This document shows positions 39,988 through 49,147 of a stretch of DNA of 64,000 bases, piece after piece. Location: contig CP060761.1 of assembly GCA_023205875.1 (NCBI GenBank), positions 496,001-560,000 of the forward strand, in the 5' to 3' direction. Origin of the DNA: Chloropicon primus. Lineage: Eukaryota > Chlorophyta > Chloropicophyceae > Chloropicales > Chloropicaceae. A program made the position numbers and the translations under genes. The number at the start of each line of letters is the position of its first letter. Position 1 is the first letter of the stretch. The notes beneath the pieces were generated by a model. It was not told the origin of the DNA and ran no database searches. It saw only the letters and a program-made list of their open reading frames with translations.

Positions 39988-41583
39988 ATGGAGACGGTGA
40001 GGACGACGACGCAGGTGTTGACCTCGAGGACGCAGGGCGTGCAGGAGCACATCGATGAGATCCTGATGGGGAAGGACGACGTGCGCGTCCCGCAGACGAA
40101 GATCATCTGCACCCTGGGACCCGAGTCCAGGAGCGTGGAGGTGTTGGAGGACTTGCTCAAGGCGGGGATGTCCGTGGCGAGGTTCAACTTCTCCCACGGC
40201 TCGCACGAGTACCACCAGGAGACTTTGGACAACTTGCACAAGGCCATGGTGAACACGCGGAGGATGTGCGCGGTGATGCTGGACACGAAGGGCCCCGAGA
40301 TCCGCACCGGTTTCCTCAAGGACGGCAAGCCGGTGAACCTGGTGAAGGGTCAGGAGGTGACGGTGACGACGGACTACGAGTTCAAGGGGGACAGCACCAC
40401 GATTGCGTTGAGCTACAAGAGCTTGCCGAGGGACGTGAAGCCGGGGAGCTCCATCCTCATCGCGGACGGGTCCATCGTGCTGGAGGTCCTGTCCTGCGAC
40501 ATGGACGCGGGCACGGTGCGCTGCGTTTGCACCAACAGCGCCAAGCTCGGCGAGAGGAAGAACTGCAACCTGCCCGGGGTGAACGTGGACCTTCCCACCC
40601 TGACGGAGAAGGACCTGCACGACATCATAGGCTGGGGCGTCCCGAACGACATTGACTTCATAGCCGCGTCTTTCGTCAGGAAGGCGGAGGACCTCGACAA
40701 CATCAGGAGCGAGATCTGCGAGGCCACGGGAAAGCCCACGAACATCAAGATCATCTCCAAGATCGAGAACCAGGAGGGCCTCATCAACTTTGACGAGATC
40801 CTGGAGAGGACTGACGCCATCATGGTGGCGAGGGGCGACCTCGGGATGGAGATCCCGACCGAGCAGATCTGCGTGGCCCAGAAGCTCATGATACAAAAGT
40901 GCAACAAGATCGGCAAGCCGGTCGTGACCGCCACGCAGATGCTGGAGTCCATGGTGAAGAACCCGAGCCCCACGAGGGCCGAGGCCACAGACGTCGCCAA
41001 CGCCGTGATCGACGGGACCGATTGCGTCATGCTCTCCGGCGAGACCGCGGCGGGCAGCTTCCCCGTGCGTGCGGTATCCGTCATGAGGAGGATATGCTGC
41101 GAAGCGGAGTCTTACTTGGACTACTATGGGCTCTTCAAGGCCATCATGAAGAACTCGCCGGTTCCCATGGCGCCCCTGGAGTCCCTCGCCTCCACGGCCG
41201 TCAGGACCGCTCACAAAGTGAACGCCGAGATGATCATCGTGATCACGAAAGAGGGGACCACGGCCAGGCTGGTGTCCAAGTACAGGCCCTCCATCCCCAT
41301 TCTTGCCGTCGCCGTCCCCGTCTTGTCGACGAACAACTTGGCTTGGGTCTGCAGCAGCGAGAAGCCCGCGAGGCAGACGCTCCTGACCAGGGGCATCATC
41401 CCGATGCTGGCGGAAGCCTCCGCTGCAAACGACCCGAGCGACAGCTCGGACGAGATGGTGGACATTCTAAGCACGGCGATCAACCAGGCCAAGCTGCAGG
41501 GCTACTGTACGCCAGGGGGAACGGTCGTGGCGATGCACAAAGTGGGCCCGGCTTCTCTCATCAAGATTGTCAACGTGCACTGA
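39988..41583 (+). CDS. PK: Pyruvate kinase
   Basis: Converts phosphoenolpyruvate and ADP to pyruvate and ATP. The first ATG is 39988 (METVRTTTQVLTSRTQG), giving 531 residues. Motifs: TKIICTLGPESRSVEVLEDL, MSVARFNFSHGSHEYHQETL, MLDTKGPEIRTGFL, IDFIAASFVRKAEDL, the active-site block MVARGDLGMEIPTEQ, and KPVVTATQMLESMVKNPSPT RAEATDVANAV. The C-terminal regulatory domain is complete. There is no obvious transit peptide, so a cytosolic form is likely. A pyrimidine-rich tract and CTCTTGCAG at 39921-39929 suggest a 5'-UTR intron acceptor. Confidence 0.97.
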   Translation: METVRTTTQVLTSRTQGVQEHIDEILMGKDDVRVPQTKIICTLGPESRSVEVLEDLLKAGMSVARFNFSHGSHEYHQETLDNLHKAMVNTRRMCAVMLDTKGPEIRTGFLKDGKPVNLVKGQEVTVTTDYEFKGDSTTIALSYKSLPRDVKPGSSILIADGSIVLEVLSCDMDAGTVRCVCTNSAKLGERKNCNLPGVNVDLPTLTEKDLHDIIGWGVPNDIDFIAASFVRKAEDLDNIRSEICEATGKPTNIKIISKIENQEGLINFDEILERTDAIMVARGDLGMEIPTEQICVAQKLMIQKCNKIGKPVVTATQMLESMVKNPSPTRAEATDVANAVIDGTDCVMLSGETAAGSFPVRAVSVMRRICCEAESYLDYYGLFKAIMKNSPVPMAPLESLASTAVRTAHKVNAEMIIVITKEGTTARLVSKYRPSIPILAVAVPVLSTNNLAWVCSSEKPARQTLLTRGIIPMLAEASAANDPSDSSDEMVDILSTAINQAKLQGYCTPGGTVVAMHKVGPASLIKIVNVH

Positions 41584-41700
41584 GCGAGGCGAGGCGAGGG
41601 AGGAACGACACACGCACAAAAGGAAGGAAGGAAGGAAGGCTTACGTTTCGTTTGTTGTTCATTCATAAAAATAACCTGTTTTACTCACGCACTTGCCTCC

Positions 41701-42705
41701 TCAGAGGATTCGGCTCCCCAAAACCAGAGCTGTGACCGGAACGGTGATGTTGTCGTCGATGTACTTGTTGATCGGCAGGCTCTCCACCACGGTAGTGACG
41801 GCGCAAATGAGGAAGACTTTCAGAGCGTCTTCTGTGGTCTGGCCCTCCAGAAACCCGAACTGCGCAAAGGTGGTCAGCAGGAACTCGGAGAGCAAGAAGC
41901 TCCCGAGGAGCATCGCAGCGCTGCCTGCCCATGACTTGCTTCGATTGTAGAAAAGTTTGTTCGTCTTGCCCAGCTTTCTGCCCACGATGTCAGCGAGCCC
42001 GTCCCCCCCGCACATGATCGACAGGGCGATGATCCCCGCGGGATTCCGCCAGAACGACACGGTGGCGATCGTGAGAACTATCGTGTAATAGAACGGCCCC
42101 TTCAGCAGCTCCGTTCGGTCCCCCTTCCTGCTGACAGCCTTGACCGCCGCTTTGTCCTCGACCATGCCGCTCCCTATGAGGAAGAGCCTCAGACCGTTCA
42201 CGAACGGAATCACGGCCGACAAAAGCCTCGCCGAATCGGATTGCGTGAAGAACAGCCAGCTGAGGATGAAGAGGGGTCCACACGTCGTGTGTATGAGCTT
42301 CCGACTCAGGTTCTGCTCCATGTAGCCCCGCTCCGCCAGAGTGTCGAACGTCTTCACCACCGTCGTTGACCCCACGAGGGCGCCCAAGGTCACAATCACG
42401 TCCCTCTTCTCCATCAACAGGGAACCTATCCCGAGGTCCCCCATGAAGCCCGCGGACATCCTGCACGTTCCCGCCCTCCCCGTCCCTTCCCCCCAGAGGC
42501 TCCAAATACTTTCTCCTCCGCTCCACGCCTCGTTGGATGACAATACCTTCTTCAAACCGACGCCTCTCCCTCCAGGCGCATGCCACCTCCTCGTGCCGAC
42601 CCTTTCCCCTCCGACTGCGACCTTGGACCCCGTGCCACCCCCCGATGCCCTCGCCCTCGTTCCCTTCCTCGTTGCTTTTGTCCGAAGGCAACCACCTAGT
42701 GCCAT
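41701..42705 (-). CDS. VTE5: Phytol/farnesol kinase-like protein (VTE5/FOLK family), plastid-targeted
   Basis: VTE5 and FOLK belong to the dolichol-kinase / CDP-alcohol-type phosphatidate cytidylyltransferase-like family. In plastids VTE5 phosphorylates phytol from chlorophyll for tocopherol and phylloquinone. The 334-residue product has about 90 N-terminal residues that are Arg/Gly/Ser-rich and suit a transit peptide. The membrane body follows, with SRKLIHTTCGPLFILSWLFF, GPFYYTIVLTIATVSFWRNP, the CTP-site-like SIMCGGDGLADIVGRKLGK, AGSAAMLLGSFLLSEFLL and VTTVVESLPINKYIDDNITV. The substrate (phytol or farnesol) is inferred. The start is the ATG of MALGG. Confidence 0.85.
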   Translation of the reverse strand: MALGGCLRTKATRKGTRARASGGGTGSKVAVGGERVGTRRWHAPGGRGVGLKKVLSSNEAWSGGESIWSLWGEGTGRAGTCRMSAGFMGDLGIGSLLMEKRDVIVTLGALVGSTTVVKTFDTLAERGYMEQNLSRKLIHTTCGPLFILSWLFFTQSDSARLLSAVIPFVNGLRLFLIGSGMVEDKAAVKAVSRKGDRTELLKGPFYYTIVLTIATVSFWRNPAGIIALSIMCGGDGLADIVGRKLGKTNKLFYNRSKSWAGSAAMLLGSFLLSEFLLTTFAQFGFLEGQTTEDALKVFLICAVTTVVESLPINKYIDDNITVPVTALVLGSRIL

Positions 42706-42726
42706 GAGACGAGAACGCAGCAAAAC

Positions 42727-42960
42727 TCGACGCTTTCTCGAACCAAACGCGTCAAGTGAGGTACCAATCGAAAGATCGCCCGACGTAGCTCCTTGATTTC
42801 ACCTTCTCCTTCCCTTCACGCCTCGTCCTCGATACGAAAAGCGAAGCAAGGTGCCAAGCAAGGTATCCCTTTCTCTCTCTCTCTCTCCGAGTTTGATACG
42901 CGATGGCTTCCGGGACACAAATGGGTCGAGTGAGGTGTCGTTGGAAAGATCGCGAGAAGC
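42727..42960 (-). promoter_or_regulatory. Two GPE minus copies about 174 bp apart, upstream of the phytol kinase gene
   Basis: Copy 1 (about 42727-42785) reads CCAAACGCGTCAAGTGAGG, TACCAATCGAAAGATCGCC. Copy 2 (about 42905-42960) reads CACAAATGGGTCGAGTGAGG, TGTCGTTGGAAAGATCGCGA. The proximal copy is about 22 bp from the ATG. Confidence 0.7.
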
Positions 42961-43184
42961 GCTACGTCCTGATGATGGTCTCTCTCCCTTGGTTGAACCT
43001 CTTTTCCTCTCGCTGACGCCTCTTCGTCGAAAGCCAGTCCCTTCTTCTGACGGCAAGAGAGGAGATCAAAACGGATAAGATCGGAGGAGGCAGGTGGGGA
43101 CCATCGGTGCAGGGGAAGGGGAAGTGACGGGCGAGGACGAAGCGGGGTGGGAGGGAGAGCGGCATCACGAGGTACTTCGTCTGT

Positions 43185-43240
43185 TGCTCTTTCGAAAGAG
43201 CCGTCGATCGAAAGAAATGACGTTCTGGTGAGGATCTGAG
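43185..43240 (+). promoter_or_regulatory. GPE, plus copy, perfect 16-bp palindrome
   Basis: Contains GCTCTTTCGAAAGAGC, then CGTCGATCGAAAGAAATGAC, GTTCTGGTGAGGATCTGAG. It is the distal one of two copies upstream of the ankyrin gene. Confidence 0.75.
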
Positions 43241-43364
43241 GGGCACGAAACACGAAAAAGAGAGGCAGAAAGAGATCGAGGAGTAGATCACCGAGGAGGG
43301 GAGGCGACGACGAGGGCGGGAGTTTGTGCTGGAGGGTTTTCAAGTGATAGAGGGGCGGAAGGAG

Positions 43365-43425
43365 CGTCTCTTTCTCTTTCGAGCGAGCCCTCGCGCGACA
43401 AGAACGACCCATTGGTGAGGATCAT
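43365..43425 (+). promoter_or_regulatory. GPE, plus copy, 22 bp before the ankyrin gene
   Basis: Reads CTCTTTCGAGCGAGCCCTCG, CGCGACAAGAACGACCCATT, GGTGAGGATCATCTGAG. It lies 187 bp after the previous copy. Confidence 0.75.
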
Positions 43426-43446
43426 CTGAGGTGCACGGACGTGAAG

Positions 43447-44763
43447 ATGGAGGAGACGATGGAGAGCAAGAGGCAGAGGAGGGAGGGCAGGGATGCACTG
43501 GACGTGCTGCCGGGGGTACTGTGGAGCGTCATTGGCACGCATGTGGCCGACTACGACCGGGTCGCTTTCGGGTTGACCTGCAAGACGTTCCTCGAGGCGG
43601 TGACAATGGCGACGGCGAACCCTGATCCGAAGAAGAAGGTTGCTCTGAAGACGGACCTGACGGACGACAAGTTGTTCGAGCAGATGCCTTGCTTCAGTTT
43701 GGGTTGGTTCCAGTGGGTGCTTCGGTCGTTCAAAAGGAAGAAGAGAGTGGCGAAAGAGTTGAGAGATGGCAGGTACTACGACCACTTGTACGACTGTGAC
43801 CTGCTGCACCTCGCCGCTTTCCAGGGCAGCAAGAAGGCGGTGAAGTGGTTGGTGAGCCAAGGGATCCCTTTGAAGATCAAGGGCAAGTATTCTGGAAGCG
43901 ATAATCTTGGAGTGGTAGCAGCTAAAGGAGCTGCATGCGGCGGTCATATTGAGATATTGGAATGGCTGAAGAGCGAGGGGTGCAAGTTTAATGTGTGGAC
44001 CTGTTCTTATGCAGCTCGGGGAGGTCACCTTGATGTTCTGCAGTGGCTTCGAAGCCAGGACCCGCCTTGCCCTTGGGACAAGAGGACTTGTTCAGTGGCA
44101 GCTGCAGGAGGTCACCTTGACGTTCTGAAGTGGGCTCGAAGCCAGGACCCGCCATGCCCTTGGGACGCGTGGACTTGTTTTGAGGCAGCTCGAAGAGGTC
44201 ACCTTGACGTTCTGCAGTGGGCTCGAAGCCAGGACCCACCTTGTGATTGGGACAAGTTGACTTGTTCTGATGCAGCTGGAGGAGGTCACCTTGAGGTTCT
44301 GAAGTGGGCTCGAAGCCAGAACCCGCCTTGTGATTGGGACAAGTTGACTTGTTGGAGGGCAGCTCAAGGAGGTCACCTTGATGTTCTGCAGTGGGCTCGA
44401 AGCCAGGATCCGCCTTGTGATTGGAACGAGGGGACTTGTTCTAATGCAGCTGAAGGAGGTCACCTTGATGTTCTGCAGTGGGCTCGAAGCCAGGACCCGC
44501 CTTGTGATTGGGACAAGTGGACTTGTTCTTTAGCAGCTTGGGGAGGTCACCTTGACGTTCTGAAGTGGCTCCGAAGCCAGGATCCGCCTTGCCCTTGGGA
44601 CCAGCAGACTTGTTCTGATGCAGCTCGAGGAGGTCACCTTGATGTTCTGCAGTGGGCTCGAAGCCAGGACCCGCCTTGTGATTGGAACGAGAAGGTTTGT
44701 ATAAGCACGGCGACGTCCTATGGTTACCAGCACGTCGTCGATTGGATCAATGCTAATTCTTAA
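43447..44763 (+). CDS. Ankyrin-repeat protein with F-box-like N-terminus
   Basis: This 438-residue protein starts at the first ATG, 43447. Residues about 15-60 look like a short F-box (LDVLPGVLWSVIGTHVADYD ... TCKTFLEAV). From about residue 115 it is ankyrin repeats of the type GGHLDVLQWARSQDPPC, roughly nine of 33-34 residues, most differing by only a few positions and also alike at the DNA level, so they expanded recently. This repeat style is common in algal, oomycete and giant-virus genomes. If the F-box is real, it may be a substrate receptor of an SCF ubiquitin ligase (inference). Its 3' neighbour CDPK is on the same strand, one of the few such pairs. Confidence 0.88.
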   Translation: MEETMESKRQRREGRDALDVLPGVLWSVIGTHVADYDRVAFGLTCKTFLEAVTMATANPDPKKKVALKTDLTDDKLFEQMPCFSLGWFQWVLRSFKRKKRVAKELRDGRYYDHLYDCDLLHLAAFQGSKKAVKWLVSQGIPLKIKGKYSGSDNLGVVAAKGAACGGHIEILEWLKSEGCKFNVWTCSYAARGGHLDVLQWLRSQDPPCPWDKRTCSVAAAGGHLDVLKWARSQDPPCPWDAWTCFEAARRGHLDVLQWARSQDPPCDWDKLTCSDAAGGGHLEVLKWARSQNPPCDWDKLTCWRAAQGGHLDVLQWARSQDPPCDWNEGTCSNAAEGGHLDVLQWARSQDPPCDWDKWTCSLAAWGGHLDVLKWLRSQDPPCPWDQQTCSDAARGGHLDVLQWARSQDPPCDWNEKVCISTATSYGYQHVVDWINANS

Positions 44764-45162
44764 CCAAGGCAATGTCAATGTTTCACGAACCTGTCATCCA
44801 CCTTCGCTTCCTTCCTATTCCTCCTCTTTCCTTCTCTAAAAAAAATGGTCTCTCTCTCTCTCTCTAACCCTAAAATATCAAGAATCTCCAACGTAACCGT
44901 CGTCGGTGCTGGAAGGCGAAGGCGGTCCGAAGAGAAGGGGAAGCGACGGACGAAGCGGGGCGGGCCGGGAAACGTCATCTCGAGCTTCGTCACCTTTCGC
45001 TCTTTCGAAAGAGCCTCTCGCTTGCGCGGCGCGACCGACGATAGCCTCGCGACCTCTCTCTTACCTTGCCTTGCCTTGTGTGTAACGGCTGGTAACGGCT
45101 GGTAACGGCTGGTGAAGGGCTTTTCGTTCGCGCGACGGGCGGGCTCACTCTCCGTTCCGTGC
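44764..45162 (+). promoter_or_regulatory. CDPK upstream spacer with a GPE plus copy at 44991-45040
   Basis: The GPE copy reads CACCTTTCGCTCTTTCGAAA, GAGCCTCTCGCTTGCGCGGC, GCGACC. It lies about 123 bp before the CDPK ATG. The spacer also has (CT)n near 44850 and GGTAACGGCT repeated three times at 45085-45112. Confidence 0.65.
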
Positions 45163-47064
45163 ATGGGTAACACGGAATCGAACATGGGTAACTGCTTCGG
45201 TTCTTCGAAAAGCACGGACACTGAGATGGGAAACGCTCAAAGCCGAGGCAACTCCCAAGCCTCGTCGTACGTGAGCGGGCTCGGTAAAAGTAAGGGCAGC
45301 GAGAAGAGGTCGAAGAAGTCTCTCTGGTCGTCCGAATCGGACAACGGTCTGCCGACGGACATCTTCGCGGATGACATACCGACGGACAAGGCGAAGAAGA
45401 TCAAGATAGACCCCAGCCAGATTGACTTTGGCTTCAAGAGACAGTTCCACGAGGAGTACGAGGTGACCAAGCTCCTTGGCAAGGGGGCCTTCGCCTCGGC
45501 CTACCAGGTCACGCCGAGGGAGAACTCTCGGTTTTACGGCCGTTACGACCTCGCGGTGAAGGTGATAAGCAAGTCCAGCCTCAAGACGGTTCAGGACGTG
45601 AGGTGGCTGAAGCAGGAGATCGACATCATGAGGCTTGTGGGCGGCAGCATCAACATGGTGCACGTGTACGAGTGCTACGAGAGCAAGAACCACGTTTACC
45701 TCCTCATGGAGCTCTGCAGCGGCGGGAACCTCTTCGAGAAGATCTCCAAGGGCGATCCCTACACGGAGAAGATGGCTGCGGTGCTGATGGGGGACATCTT
45801 GAGGGTCGCGGAGCAGTGCCACAGCAGGAACATCATCCACAGGGACATCAAGCCCGAGAACTTCTTGTTTGGCAACAAGCTCATGGGGGCCCCGTTGAAG
45901 ATGACCGACTTTGGGCTCGCGGACTACTGCAAGCCGACGGCGAGGCTCACCGAGATCAGCGGGACCCCGTACTACATCGCGCCGGAGGTCATCAGGCAGA
46001 GCTACTCGTTGAAGGCGGACGTCTGGAGCTGCGGGGTTGTCCTGTACGTCCTCCTGACGGGAAAGACGCCCTTCCACCGCGAGGACGACCGGAAGCACTC
46101 GTACAAGGTGGTCTTCAGAAGGATTTTGGAGGAGCCGATCGATTTCAGCAAGGATCCTTGGCCCAATATCAGCGAGGACGCCAAAGACCTGTGCGGGAAG
46201 CTGCTTTGCAAGAACGCGGCGAAGAGGTTGACGGCCGCGGAGGCCTTGGAGCACCCTTGGATCCAGCAGGGCATGGTCCACAGCAAGGAAGCAGAAGGAA
46301 CGAAGAACCCAAAAGTCACTGCTCTCGTGCAGAGGTTGCAGCTCTTCGGCACGTACAGCAAGTTCAAGCAGGTCGCCCTGTACAGGATCGCCAAGGAGCT
46401 GGCCACCCCAGAGGTCCAGGAGGTGAAGGCTCAGTGGGACAAGATGAATTTCGGGAATGTGGAGAAGATGGGGACCATCAGGTTGCTCGACGGCCTGGAG
46501 CTCGAGGGCTTCACTGTCGGGGAAGCAGAGGGCTCGGACCTCCTCAAGGCGATTGATGTCTACGGAAAGGGCGGGGTCTCGTTCGAGGATTACGCCGCCG
46601 CCATCGTGGACTGGAGGGAGATCACCAAAGACAATGGGTACTACCACTTGTGCCGGCAGGTTTTCGACGAATTCGACGCGGACAAGGATGGTTTCATCAC
46701 GAGGAAAGATTTGCAGGAGGAGCTCCCGGGATCTTTCACGGACAAGGAGGTCAAGAAAATGATCGCAGAGGCGGACACGAAAGGATCCGGCAAAATTGAT
46801 TTCAAGGATTTTGTTTACTTCATCCAGGAGAAGCTGGGGAGCGCCGACATGTTTGATAAGAGGCTGAGCTCCAGGTACAGGAACTCCTTCCCCAAGAGGA
46901 CGAATTCCTTCCTCAAGAAGCTGAATCTGGGCGGCAACGCTCCGAGCTCCGCAGGAAGTTCCAAGAACAGCATGCCGGCCACGCCAAAGGAAGGGGAGGA
47001 TTTCAACAAGTCTCTCCGCAGGGACGAAGAGATTGCGGACGTGCAAGCTTTCAAGGAGTTCTGA
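45163..47064 (+). CDS. CDPK: Calcium-dependent protein kinase (CDPK)
   Basis: CDPKs join a Ser/Thr kinase to calmodulin-like EF-hands and occur in plants, green algae and alveolates. From ATG 45163 the protein has 633 residues. Three MGN starts follow each other: MGNTESN, MGNCFGSS, MGNAQSRG. The second has the Gly2/Cys pattern for myristoylation plus palmitoylation. Kinase motifs: LLGKGAFASAYQV, LAVKVISKS, IIHRDIKPENFLF, MTDFGLADY, GTPYYIAPEV. EF-hands 3 and 4 are canonical (DEFDADKDGFITRKDLQEEL and AEADTKGSGKIDFKDFVYFI). EF-hands 1 and 2 lack most Ca ligands. It converges on ATG101 with a 203-bp gap. Confidence 0.95.
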   Translation: MGNTESNMGNCFGSSKSTDTEMGNAQSRGNSQASSYVSGLGKSKGSEKRSKKSLWSSESDNGLPTDIFADDIPTDKAKKIKIDPSQIDFGFKRQFHEEYEVTKLLGKGAFASAYQVTPRENSRFYGRYDLAVKVISKSSLKTVQDVRWLKQEIDIMRLVGGSINMVHVYECYESKNHVYLLMELCSGGNLFEKISKGDPYTEKMAAVLMGDILRVAEQCHSRNIIHRDIKPENFLFGNKLMGAPLKMTDFGLADYCKPTARLTEISGTPYYIAPEVIRQSYSLKADVWSCGVVLYVLLTGKTPFHREDDRKHSYKVVFRRILEEPIDFSKDPWPNISEDAKDLCGKLLCKNAAKRLTAAEALEHPWIQQGMVHSKEAEGTKNPKVTALVQRLQLFGTYSKFKQVALYRIAKELATPEVQEVKAQWDKMNFGNVEKMGTIRLLDGLELEGFTVGEAEGSDLLKAIDVYGKGGVSFEDYAAAIVDWREITKDNGYYHLCRQVFDEFDADKDGFITRKDLQEELPGSFTDKEVKKMIAEADTKGSGKIDFKDFVYFIQEKLGSADMFDKRLSSRYRNSFPKRTNSFLKKLNLGGNAPSSAGSSKNSMPATPKEGEDFNKSLRRDEEIADVQAFKEF

Positions 47065-47267
47065 GGCAGTTGGGGGAGACCTGCACACACCTACCTACGG
47101 TAAAAAAAAATGGTTGGGTTGTGGATTTGATTGTTTTGCTCATAAATTTTACACGAGAATCTTCTTTACAAACTTCGTTATTGTTGGTACACAACGCGGC
47201 GGGCATGACGCACGCGGAGAGATGGAATAGGGCGGGAGGGAGGTCCACTTCGATGGGCGACCCCTGC

Positions 47268-48131
47268 TCACGTCAGCATCTGAGGCGCCTTGGTCTGGGA
47301 GAGCAGCTTCTTGAGGGCCACCAAGCTGGACTGCGAGTTGTCCGGATTGGACACGTTGATCTCATACGGAAACGTGACCGCGTCGCTGCTGACGACCGGT
47401 GGGATGTGCTCCTTCTTGTTGTTCACGTGCGTGAGTATCTGGGTCAAAACTGCCCGCAGCAAGCTCTGCAAGCGGACTTGCTTCTCGTGGTGCTCTTGCA
47501 AATCTGTGGGCCGGCGTGGAAGAAAGATGAAAAAAAGGTCAGACGCCCGCAGTTTGAGTGCATTCGCCGCTCGCCTTCCGTGCGGCGTGCGTCCTTACCG
47601 TGCGTATCGATAGAAGTCGTCTTGCTCCTCTGCCTCATGCCGACCTGGGCCCCAGCTCCCACCTGCGCGCTGCAGCCAACGTTGATGTTCCACTGCTCCC
47701 AATACAACCTTTCCTCCTGTTTACTGAACCACGTTTGCTTGTAGCGCTTCTCGAAAAACCTGAGCGAGACCTGAGCCGGCTTGCCCGGGTGCCTCTCCAT
47801 CCAGTTCAGCACGACGTTCACCTTCTCGTCGATCGTCCTCTCCAAGTTCCTGTCCACGCACTGCACGTACGTTATGTTGAAGAGCTCCAGGTCCACCTCC
47901 CTCGGCCGAACCAACCCAAGCGCCCTGTTGAAGAGCACCGTGTGCAAAACGCAGCGCAGGACGTCCTGCACCTGTGAAGCAAAGAAAACGGAGACCGTCA
48001 GGACCAAAAACCTCAGCGCGCTTGGGCCGCCGTGCCGTCCCCTCCCCCCCCGCGCGCGCGCGCGCGTCCCTTACCTGGTGCGGGTGTTCCACCTCTATGG
48101 AGGGCAGGTCCACGACTTCGCAGTTGGACAT
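47268..48131 (-). CDS. ATG101: Autophagy-related protein 101
   Basis: ATG101 is a HORMA-fold partner of ATG13 in the ATG1/ULK autophagy-initiation complex. Three exons on the minus strand: 48131-48075 (MSNCEVVDLPSIEVEHPHQ), 47971-47599 and 47503-47268, with donors GTAAGG twice and acceptors TTCACAG and GCCCACAG. They join in phase to 221 residues, the family's length. Diagnostic text: VQDVLRCVLHTVLFNRALGL, FNITYVQCVDRNLERTIDEK, RFFEKRYKQTWFSKQEERLY WEQWNINV and a C-terminal FPYEINV segment. The WF loop that recruits downstream factors seems represented by the WFSKQ stretch only in part; I am unsure there. Intron 1 holds a (CG)n run at 48049-48066. Confidence 0.93.
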
Positions 48132-48304
48132 CTGGCCAGTCGAAAGTGAAAAGGGAGAACCGTCTTCGCACGGCCGTTACAATGTCGCCGGTCCCCCCGA
48201 GTGCCAGCTCGACGCCGAGGCCGAGGCCGAACAAACCAGACCAAACCTCTCTGCAGTCTGCAAGGAAGAAGAGAAGAAAAACCAGACGCCTCTCAGTGTC
48301 CACT

Positions 48305-48548
48305 CATCCTCACCACGTGAGCCGTTCCCCTCAAATGAGGGGTCCATCGAAAGAGCATGAGACAATGAATCCGTTCGCACACCTCCCCTCCCCCGCACTC
48401 ACCTCGGTTCGACCTTTCTCGCCACCCAAACGCTGTGCACTCTCCACGTCCTTCTGGATGACCAAACGAAACGGTTCCACGCCAAAAAAATCCTCAAAAG
48501 TGAGTCATTTTCGCCAAGGAAGCGTTCTAGGGAAAGATCGCGAGATAA
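48305..48548 (-). promoter_or_regulatory. Two GPE minus copies 183 bp apart, upstream of ATG101
   Basis: Copy 1 (48305-48362) reads CATCCTCACCACGTGAGCCG, TTCCCCTCAAATGAGGGG, TCCATCGAAAGAGCATGAGA. Copy 2 (48488-48548) reads TCATTTTCGCCAAGGAAGCG, TTCTAGGGAAAGATCGCGAG. On the minus strand copy 1 ends in GTGGTGAGGATG. Confidence 0.7.
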
Positions 48549-48815
48549 CGCTTCTGGTGGTGTGCTTCTCCTTCGCCGGACTCACCTTTCTTGCCCTTTC
48601 TCGCCGCTCCAACGCCTGGGTCTCTCCGTCTTCCGAGGGCGCGCGAGAGACGTATCGAATGAGGTGTAAATATACGTACACCTGGAAAACGGTTCTGGAT
48701 AAGCATCGGAACCTCATTGGTGGAGAGAGAGAGAGAGACAGAGAAGGTGAGGCTTCATCCCGGCAAGGGAGGGTGTAAAGGAGGTCAAGGGGTGCGATGG
48801 TGGACAGATTCAGAA

Positions 48816-48878
48816 GCATCGTGTCGTCCTCTTTCGCATGAGCCCTCCCTTGGGAAGAATGGTGCTCTGGTGAAGATG
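48816..48878 (+). promoter_or_regulatory. GPE, plus copy, followed by a possible recursive splice site
   Basis: Reads CGTCCTCTTTCGCATGAGCC, CTCCCTTGGGAAGAATGGTG, CTCTGGTGAAGATG. From GTGAAG (48870) to CTTGGCAG (48938) looks like a 69-nt intron with CTGACTAAAAG. The acceptor is followed at once by GTAAGTG, the AG/GTAAGT of a ratchet site. Confidence 0.6.
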
Positions 48879-48999
48879 TAACGCTGACTAAAAGCTGATT
48901 TTGTGTCTGTTCTGGTCCCGTGGATGGCACCTTGGCAGGTAAGTGATCGGGTAGGACAGCGTCAGGGACGAGAGAACGAGTGATTCATGGCTTTCTCAT

Positions 49000-49057
49000 G
49001 TCGTGATCTTTCGAAAGAGCGCTCGTGTGTTACGAATGACGCTCTGGTGAGGATTTG
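49000..49057 (+). promoter_or_regulatory. GPE, plus copy, with likely 5'-UTR intron, 177 bp after the previous one
   Basis: Reads GTGATCTTTCGAAAGAGCGC, TCGTGTGTTACGAATGACGC, TCTGGTGAGGATTTGACG. A 5'-UTR intron from GTGAGG (49047) to the CCCAG/CAGCAG cluster at 49102-49105 is plausible, about 56-59 nt; the ATG follows at 49148. Confidence 0.7.
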
Positions 49058-49147
49058 ACGAGACGCTGAGCGTGAAGTTGTTGCTTTTTTTTTCAATCCC
49101 AGCAGCAGGATTTCTTGTGGAGCGAGGCAAGAGGAAGGGAACCGAAA

